Part shown: positions 7,855-11,791 of the stretch, one piece after another
How the letters are laid out: the number at the start of each line of letters is the position of its first letter
Numbering within the stretch: position 1 is the first letter of the stretch
From: DASTDH01 sp035601575
GTDB taxonomy: Bacteria > Verrucomicrobiota > Verrucomicrobiia > Chthoniobacterales > JAFAMB01
Direction: 5' to 3'
Length of the DNA stretch: 11,791 nucleotides
Assembly (NCBI GenBank): GCA_035601575.1
Contig: DATNNZ010000468.1
Span: 1 to 11,791 of the forward strand
Notes under the pieces: model-generated
Told to the model about the DNA's origin: nothing
What the model saw: only the letters and a program-made list of their open reading frames with translations
The model's database searches: none
Made by a program: the position numbers and the translations under genes

Positions 7855-8331
7855 ATGCACAAAACAGCCGTATTACCAGAAATTCGAAAAGCGGGCATCA
7901 TCGACGTGACCTTCGAAAAGGGAGTCACAGTAGTCGATCCGGTAAACCTCTATGGCTGCACGATAGGCGAAGACAGCTTTGTCGGCCCATTTGTCGAGAT
8001 CCAGCGTGGCGCCATCATCGGGAAGCGGTGCCGGATTCAATCGCACGCGTTTATCTGTGAGTTGGTGAATATTGGAGACGACTGCTTTATCTCGCATGGC
8101 GCAATGTTCATTAATGATCTCTTTTCTGAGGGGGGGCCGGCAAAGGGGCGGCGCGACCTCTGGCGATCGACGAAGATCGGCAACGCAGTCAGCATCGGAA
8201 CGAACGCGACTATTCTGCCAGTCAGTATCTGCGACGGAACGGTGGTCGGGGCCGGAGCAGTGATAACGAAAGATATCACTGAGCCGGGCATTTATGTGGG
8301 TAATCCGGCTCGGCTTTTGCGTCGATTCTAA
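7855..8331 (+). CDS. Hexapeptide-repeat (LbH) N-acyltransferase, WbpD/WlbB/FdtC type
   Basis: This 158-residue trimeric left-handed beta-helix enzyme is predicted to transfer an acyl group, usually acetyl from acetyl-CoA, to the C3 amine installed by the adjacent aminotransferase. Hexapeptide turns are visible as VNLYGCTIGEDSFVGPFVEI, GAIIGKRCRI, LVNIGDDCFISHGAMF (His in the usual catalytic neighbourhood), FINDLF, then STKIGNAVSIGTNATILPVSI and GTVVGAGAVITKDI. The family-typical ending is GIYVGNPARLLRRF. Length agrees with WbpD/QdtC-type enzymes. ATG 7855 follows the oxidoreductase stop by 10 bases; a weak AAAGA at 7844-7848 may serve as ribosome site. In cassette 1 the corresponding gene survives only as a 29-codon stub, so this protein could be the only acyltransferase for both cassettes visible here (inference). 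Confidence 0.92.
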   Translation: MHKTAVLPEIRKAGIIDVTFEKGVTVVDPVNLYGCTIGEDSFVGPFVEIQRGAIIGKRCRIQSHAFICELVNIGDDCFISHGAMFINDLFSEGGPAKGRRDLWRSTKIGNAVSIGTNATILPVSICDGTVVGAGAVITKDITEPGIYVGNPARLLRRF

Positions 8332-8356
8332 GCGCCTCCCAGCAAACTACTATCTT

Positions 8357-9466
8357 GTGAATATCCCATTTGTTGATCTCCACGCCCAGTACCTGAGTAT
8401 CAAGGAAGATATTGATGGCGCGATCGGCGACGTGATCCGCGAGTCAGCCTTTATTCGAGGATCGTACGTGGACTCCTTTGAAAAAGCGTGGTCAGAAGCT
8501 CTCGGAGTGAGGCATTGTATCTCTTGTGCCAACGGAACCGATGCGCTTTTTATCGCGATGCGGGCGCTTGGTATCAAACCGGGCGACGAGGTTATCACGA
8601 CTGCGCACTCCTGGATCTCAACTTCGGAGACGATCACTCAGGCCGGCGGCCGGGTGGTGTTTGTCGACACCGATGTCGACACGTATACTCTCGATCCCGG
8701 TTTGATCGAGTCGAAGATCACTCCTCGGACAGTAGGCATTATTCCAGTACACCTCTACGGGCAGGCGGCCGACATGGATTCCATCATGGCGATAGCCCAA
8801 AAACGTAATCTATGGGTGATCGAGGATTGCGCTCAGGCCCACCTGGCACGAATCAAGGGAAAACTCGTCGGAACCTTGGGGAACGCGGCAACGTTTTCTT
8901 TTTACCCTGGAAAAAATCTAGGCGCATATGGTGATGCGGGATGCGTCGTCACCAATGACGACCGATTGGCTGACTGGATGGCTACCTATGCTCGACACGG
9001 TGGCAAGGGTGAGCACATCATGGAGGGCATCAATAGTCGACTAGACGGTTTGCAGGCGGCGGTACTGAAGGTCAAATTGCCGCATTTATTGGCATGGACC
9101 CAAGCGCGGCGTCGGGTTGCCGCACAGTATGACGAAATGTTAGCCGAAATCGGGGAGGTGCTGACACCCAAAGTCGCGCCGGATCGTGACCATGTTTACC
9201 ACCTCTATGTCATCCGGACCGATCAGCGGGACTCCTTGAAAAAACATTTGGGCCAGGTCGGCATATCGACGGCGTTGAACTACCCGAAGGCGCTGCCATT
9301 TTATCCGGCTTATGCGTACCTCCGACACGCACCAGAAGAATTTCCGGTGGCTTACGCTAATCAGTCCCGGATTCTATCGTTACCGATTTACCCGGAGATG
9401 ACTGGTGAGATGGTAGCTTCTGTTGTGGATCAGACAAAACGTTTTTTTGATAACAGGGTGGCATGA
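8357..9466 (+). CDS. DegT/DnrJ/EryC1 PLP-dependent sugar aminotransferase (cassette 2)
   Basis: This 369-residue PLP aminotransferase is the partner of the oxidoreductase and acyltransferase just upstream. Key residues fall at the same positions as in the cassette 1 paralogue: D157 in WVIEDCAQAH and Schiff-base K186 in FSFYPGKNLGAYGDAG. GTDALF near residue 62 and the C-terminal LNYPKALPFYPAY segment complete the family pattern. I choose GTG 8357 because VNIPFVDLHAQY aligns with the paralogue's MKVPFLDLKSHH. The in-frame ATG at 8294 would add 21 unconserved residues overlapping the acyltransferase. No Shine-Dalgarno is visible before 8357, so the exact start is uncertain. Many residues differ from the 483-1601 protein across the whole length, so the cassettes are old paralogues or separate acquisitions rather than a recent tandem copy. 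Its stop overlaps the next start (ATGA at 9463). Confidence 0.92.
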   Translation: MNIPFVDLHAQYLSIKEDIDGAIGDVIRESAFIRGSYVDSFEKAWSEALGVRHCISCANGTDALFIAMRALGIKPGDEVITTAHSWISTSETITQAGGRVVFVDTDVDTYTLDPGLIESKITPRTVGIIPVHLYGQAADMDSIMAIAQKRNLWVIEDCAQAHLARIKGKLVGTLGNAATFSFYPGKNLGAYGDAGCVVTNDDRLADWMATYARHGGKGEHIMEGINSRLDGLQAAVLKVKLPHLLAWTQARRRVAAQYDEMLAEIGEVLTPKVAPDRDHVYHLYVIRTDQRDSLKKHLGQVGISTALNYPKALPFYPAYAYLRHAPEEFPVAYANQSRILSLPIYPEMTGEMVASVVDQTKRFFDNRVA

Positions 9467-10368
9467 TAGATTTCGATTATATCATCGTATCTCCGGTCCG
9501 GAATGAAGCTGAATACATTCAGAGGACGATTGAGTCGGTCCTGGCTCAGACTATCCTGCCGAAGCAATGGATTATTGTGAACGATGGTTCGACCGACGCG
9601 ACTGGACGGATTATTGATGAGGCTGCAAAGCGGTATAGTTGGATTAAGGCAGTCCACCGGCAGGACCGTGGAATCCGGGTTGCTGGCGGGGGTGTCATGG
9701 AAGCCTTTTATGCTGGGCTAAAGCTGCTCGGAAATGAACAATGGAAGTATTTGGTTAAGTTGGATGGAGATGTAACCTTTTCGGCAGATTACTTCGAAAA
9801 TTGTCTAGCAGAGTTTGCCCACGAGCCGCGCTTGGGGATCGCTGGGGGCGTGATCTGCGCGGCGGTCGATGGCGCACTCCGGCCAGAATCGAAGACGGAT
9901 CCGGTGTTTCACGTGCGAGGCGCCAATAAGATCTATCGATCCGAATGCTGGCGGGATATCGGAGGCCTAGCGCCAGCCGTGGGCTGGGACACGATTGACG
10001 AGTTAAAGGCCAATATGTTGGGGTGGTCAACTCGAACATTTCCTGACATAAAGATGCTCCATCATCGGCCAGCGGGAGCTGCTTATGGTGCCTGGGCGAA
10101 TTGGGTAAAAAATGGCCGCGCCAATTACGCTGCGGGTTACGATTTTGTTTTTATGGTCCTGAAATGTGTATCGAGAATTTTCAGGAAGCCCTATGGAGTC
10201 GCGGCTCTGGGATTGTGGGTGGGGTTTTGCAGCGGGTATGTGAACCGGATCTGGAGGATCGATGATCCGGCCCTTATCCGATATGTTCGGACGCAGCAAA
10301 TCCACCGGTTGCTGGGGCAGCCCAGCCTCTGGAGTAAGAGTAGGAAAGGCGACAAACTACCGAAGTGA
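9463..10368 (+). CDS. Glycosyltransferase family 2 (GT-A fold)
   Basis: This 301-residue inverting-type glycosyltransferase probably adds one sugar to the lipid-linked repeat unit at the inner face of the membrane. The GT-A core is clear: IIVSPVRNEAEYIQRTIESVLAQ at the N-terminus, IIVNDGSTDAT with D41 (nucleotide binding), and VKLDGDVTFSADYF with the DXD metal site at D101-G-D103. The mid-protein WRDIGGLAPAVGWDTIDELKA supplies the usual acidic catalytic region. A C-terminal hydrophobic patch at about 245-259 (GVAALGLWVGFCSGY) may anchor it to the membrane. AGGGTG at 9455-9460 is a short-spaced Shine-Dalgarno before ATG 9463, which overlaps the aminotransferase stop. It follows cassette 2 directly, so it may use that cassette's sugar as donor. 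This is inferred from position only. Confidence 0.88.
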   Translation: MIDFDYIIVSPVRNEAEYIQRTIESVLAQTILPKQWIIVNDGSTDATGRIIDEAAKRYSWIKAVHRQDRGIRVAGGGVMEAFYAGLKLLGNEQWKYLVKLDGDVTFSADYFENCLAEFAHEPRLGIAGGVICAAVDGALRPESKTDPVFHVRGANKIYRSECWRDIGGLAPAVGWDTIDELKANMLGWSTRTFPDIKMLHHRPAGAAYGAWANWVKNGRANYAAGYDFVFMVLKCVSRIFRKPYGVAALGLWVGFCSGYVNRIWRIDDPALIRYVRTQQIHRLLGQPSLWSKSRKGDKLPK

Positions 10369-10395
10369 TCATTCATTTGAACCTGTTAGGTGACC

Positions 10396-11478
10396 ATGCA
10401 AAATGCTGAACACGACACTGACAAGAGAGTTGCGCTTTCGCAGCCTTCTTTGGACCTGTCGATTATTGTAGTGAACTGGAACTCCGCGGAGTTTGTGCGG
10501 AGGTGTGTAGATTCAATTCGAGCTCAGACAACTGGGCTAACTTACGAAATAATTGTTGCGGATAACGCGTCGTTTGACGGTTGTGATCGTGTTTTGCAGG
10601 AGCACGCTCCCTACGCGACTTATATACAATGTGAGAAAAACCTAGGGTTCGCGAAGGCTAACAATCATGCCTTTCAAAGGTCCCGCGGAGCGAGCATCCT
10701 ATTCCTCAACCCGGATACAGAAATTCTCGGACCTGCGATCTGCCTCCTCTATAGAGTCCTGCAGGAACTCCCCGGGGCAGGTGCGGTGGGAGCCCGATTG
10801 CTGAATCGCGACGCCTCACTTCAGACGAGTTGCATTCAATCTTTTCCGACGATTTTGAACCAGGCACTGGATTGCGAATACTTTCGTAAGCAATGGCCCA
10901 AGTCGGCATTATGGGGCACCAGAGCATTTTTGAACGACCACCTGAGACCACAAGAGGTGCAGGCTATCAGTGGCGCTTGCCTCATGCTCAAAAGAGAGAC
11001 CTTTGAGCGCGTCGGTGCATTCAATGAGGACTATTTTATGTACTCAGAGGACATCGATCTTTGCTACAAAGTCCAGCGGGCTGGCTATAAGAATTACTAT
11101 GTTCCGGAGGCTGAGGTGATTCATTTCGGGGGAAATAGTTCGAAGCAGGCGCCCAGCAATTTTTCCAGCGTGATGATGCGGGAATCGATCATGCGATTCC
11201 TTCGAAACACCAGGGGAGACCTTTACGGGATGGGTTATCGGCTTGCCATGTTAGTGTCCGCCGTCTGTCGAGTTGGGCTTTTAAGCATCTCTTGTTTGAC
11301 TCGTTGGTCACACGTTCGACGGCGGCTAGCCCGCGCTTCTTTGCGGAAGTGGTTGGCGATCCTGCGTTGGAGTGTAAAACGGGCTGACTCGCTCAATTCA
11401 TACCTGGCCGTTGGGCGCGCTTTTGACGCTGAAGACGGCGGCAAAACTTGGAATTCCAACTGTCTTGGAGAGGCCTAA
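10396..11478 (+). CDS. Glycosyltransferase family 2, WbbL-like rhamnosyltransferase subfamily
   Basis: This 360-residue GT-A glycosyltransferase is of the group often annotated as rhamnosyltransferase (WbbL-like). Motifs: LSIIVVNWNSAEFVRRCVDSI at the N-terminus; IIVADNASFDG in the nucleotide-binding loop; NLGFAKANNHAF; FLNPDTEIL with N105-P-D107-T as the DXD-equivalent metal site; SGACLMLKRETFERVGAFNEDYFMYSEDIDLCYKVQRAGY with E218-D219 as the likely catalytic acidic pair; and VIHFGGNSS (H243). A hydrophobic, arginine-flanked segment at about 283-302 suggests membrane association. I prefer ATG 10396, preceded by AGG five bases upstream, over the GTG at 10390, which would add only two residues. 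It starts 27 bases after the previous stop. The acceptor and sugar are unknown. Rhamnose specificity is only a family tendency, and no dTDP-rhamnose genes are in the window. Confidence 0.9.
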   Translation: MQNAEHDTDKRVALSQPSLDLSIIVVNWNSAEFVRRCVDSIRAQTTGLTYEIIVADNASFDGCDRVLQEHAPYATYIQCEKNLGFAKANNHAFQRSRGASILFLNPDTEILGPAICLLYRVLQELPGAGAVGARLLNRDASLQTSCIQSFPTILNQALDCEYFRKQWPKSALWGTRAFLNDHLRPQEVQAISGACLMLKRETFERVGAFNEDYFMYSEDIDLCYKVQRAGYKNYYVPEAEVIHFGGNSSKQAPSNFSSVMMRESIMRFLRNTRGDLYGMGYRLAMLVSAVCRVGLLSISCLTRWSHVRRRLARASLRKWLAILRWSVKRADSLNSYLAVGRAFDAEDGGKTWNSNCLGEA

Positions 11479-11479
11479 T

Positions 11480-11717
11480 GTTCATACGCGGTTTGCCTAC
11501 GAGGTAGTACAACGGGAATGTGAACGCTGGGTGTGACGCTACCACGAGCGCGCCTACAAGACCGATGTGCTCCAAAAGGAGCAAAAGGAATACCGATTGG
11601 CGGATTGCCTGTTATGCCCCTCCGAATTTGTTGAGAAGACCTTTCTCAACCAATAAACTATCTCCGCCACCAGCAAATGAATGCTTTGTTTGGTCGGGAG
11701 AGCCTTTGGAGTAATAG
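11480..11717 (+). pseudogene. Decayed GT4-type glycosyltransferase fragment
   Basis: Directly after the GT2 stop, the frame that includes 11501-11503 reads like the middle of a GT4 enzyme: NVHTRFAYEVVQRECERW, then RYHERAYKTDVLQKEQ, and the characteristic KEYRLADCLLCPSEFVEKTF before the 'PYGVD' region. An in-frame TGA at 11534-11536 interrupts it, and TAA at 11654-11656 ends it. The N-terminal half and the donor-binding half are both missing. In another frame, 11660-11714 gives KLSPPPANECFVWSGEPLE, which could be a displaced later piece of the same gene, a weaker call. No start codon with a ribosome site leads into it. It accounts for the otherwise gene-free stretch here. I infer deletion plus nonsense decay. 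A sequencing error could explain the single TGA but not the missing halves. Confidence 0.7.
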
Positions 11718-11791
11718 ATGAGTGAGAAGAATGATATGAATGACGTTAACCAAATGACAATTAAAAGGGCCTTTGAGCGACCCGAGTGGTA
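11718..11791 (+). CDS. Start of an unidentified gene, truncated by window end
   Basis: An ATG at 11718 is preceded by a well-placed GGAG (11708-11711, six bases away) and opens a frame that stays open to the last base, 24 full codons. The peptide begins MSEKNDMNDVNQ and includes MTIKRAFERPEW. I do not recognise it with confidence. Short polar leaders followed by an aromatic 'F-xRPEWY' box occur in some methyltransferases of polysaccharide loci, but this is a guess. An in-frame second ATG lies at 11736. The good ribosome site immediately after the decayed glycosyltransferase suggests a real gene continuing the operon. Confidence 0.45.
   Translation, partial: MSEKNDMNDVNQMTIKRAFERPEW

Noticed and set aside
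8294..8356. ATG 8294 as start of the cassette 2 aminotransferase
   Set aside because: It would overlap the acyltransferase end and add 21 unconserved residues. GTG 8357 matches the family start, although it lacks a clear ribosome site.
11520..11714. 64-codon forward frame at the right end
   Set aside because: Most of it is out of frame with the recognisable glycosyltransferase fragment and has no domain. Only its last ~19 codons might be a displaced piece of that decayed gene.
1..11791. CRISPR arrays, tRNA/rRNA genes, insertion sequences, attachment sites, hairpin-plus-T-run terminators
   Set aside because: Looked for on both strands by eye; no repeat-spacer series, RNA gene, transposase or convincing terminator was found.

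Overview
The window is a compact, one-directional stretch (all genes on the + strand) of a bacterial surface-polysaccharide locus (exopolysaccharide, capsule or O-antigen type). The host is Gram-negative-like, because it carries a Wzc/GumC-type chain-length protein with two membrane helices. Base composition looks balanced, slightly GC-rich by eye. The protein set resembles environmental bacteria with large exopolysaccharide clusters, but I cannot name a phylum or species from sequence alone. No tRNA, rRNA, CRISPR array, intact insertion sequence or clear rho-independent terminator was seen.

Layout. (1) 1-1601 is a first amino-sugar cassette: the C-terminal third of a Gfo/Idh/MocA sugar-nucleotide 3-oxidoreductase, a 29-codon stub of a hexapeptide-repeat N-acyltransferase, and a DegT/DnrJ/EryC1 aminotransferase, joined by ATGA stop/start overlaps. 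(2) 1603-3708 encodes a polysaccharide co-polymerase with a fused cytoplasmic BY-kinase-like domain. That domain is degenerate: the Walker A lysine is replaced and the A'-to-B segment is shortened. (3) 3709-3868 is a non-coding gap with a perfect TATAAT but no convincing -35. (4) 3869-6840 holds a GT4 glycosyltransferase and a large NodB-type polysaccharide deacetylase. (5) 6837-9466 is a second, complete amino-sugar cassette: oxidoreductase, acyltransferase, aminotransferase. (6) 9463-11478 holds two GT2 glycosyltransferases. (7) 11479-11717 is the wreck of another GT4-type glycosyltransferase, followed by the first 24 codons of a new gene running off the end.

How the genes could work together. 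By family knowledge (WbpB/WbpE/WbpD, WlbA/WlbC/WlbB, FdtB/FdtC types), the Gfo/Idh enzyme oxidises C3 of a nucleotide sugar, the DegT enzyme transaminates it, and the hexapeptide enzyme N-acylates the new amine. GT2 and GT4 enzymes then add sugars to a lipid-linked repeat unit, the deacetylase may trim acetyl groups, and the Wzz/GumC protein sets chain length. No Wzx flippase, Wzy polymerase or initiating phosphoglycosyl transferase lies in the window.

The most notable points are the acyltransferase stub preserved exactly between two ATGA junctions, two diverged parallel cassettes in one locus, the pseudokinase domain, and the decayed glycosyltransferase at the right end. Together they suggest a locus remodelled by gain and loss of enzymes.
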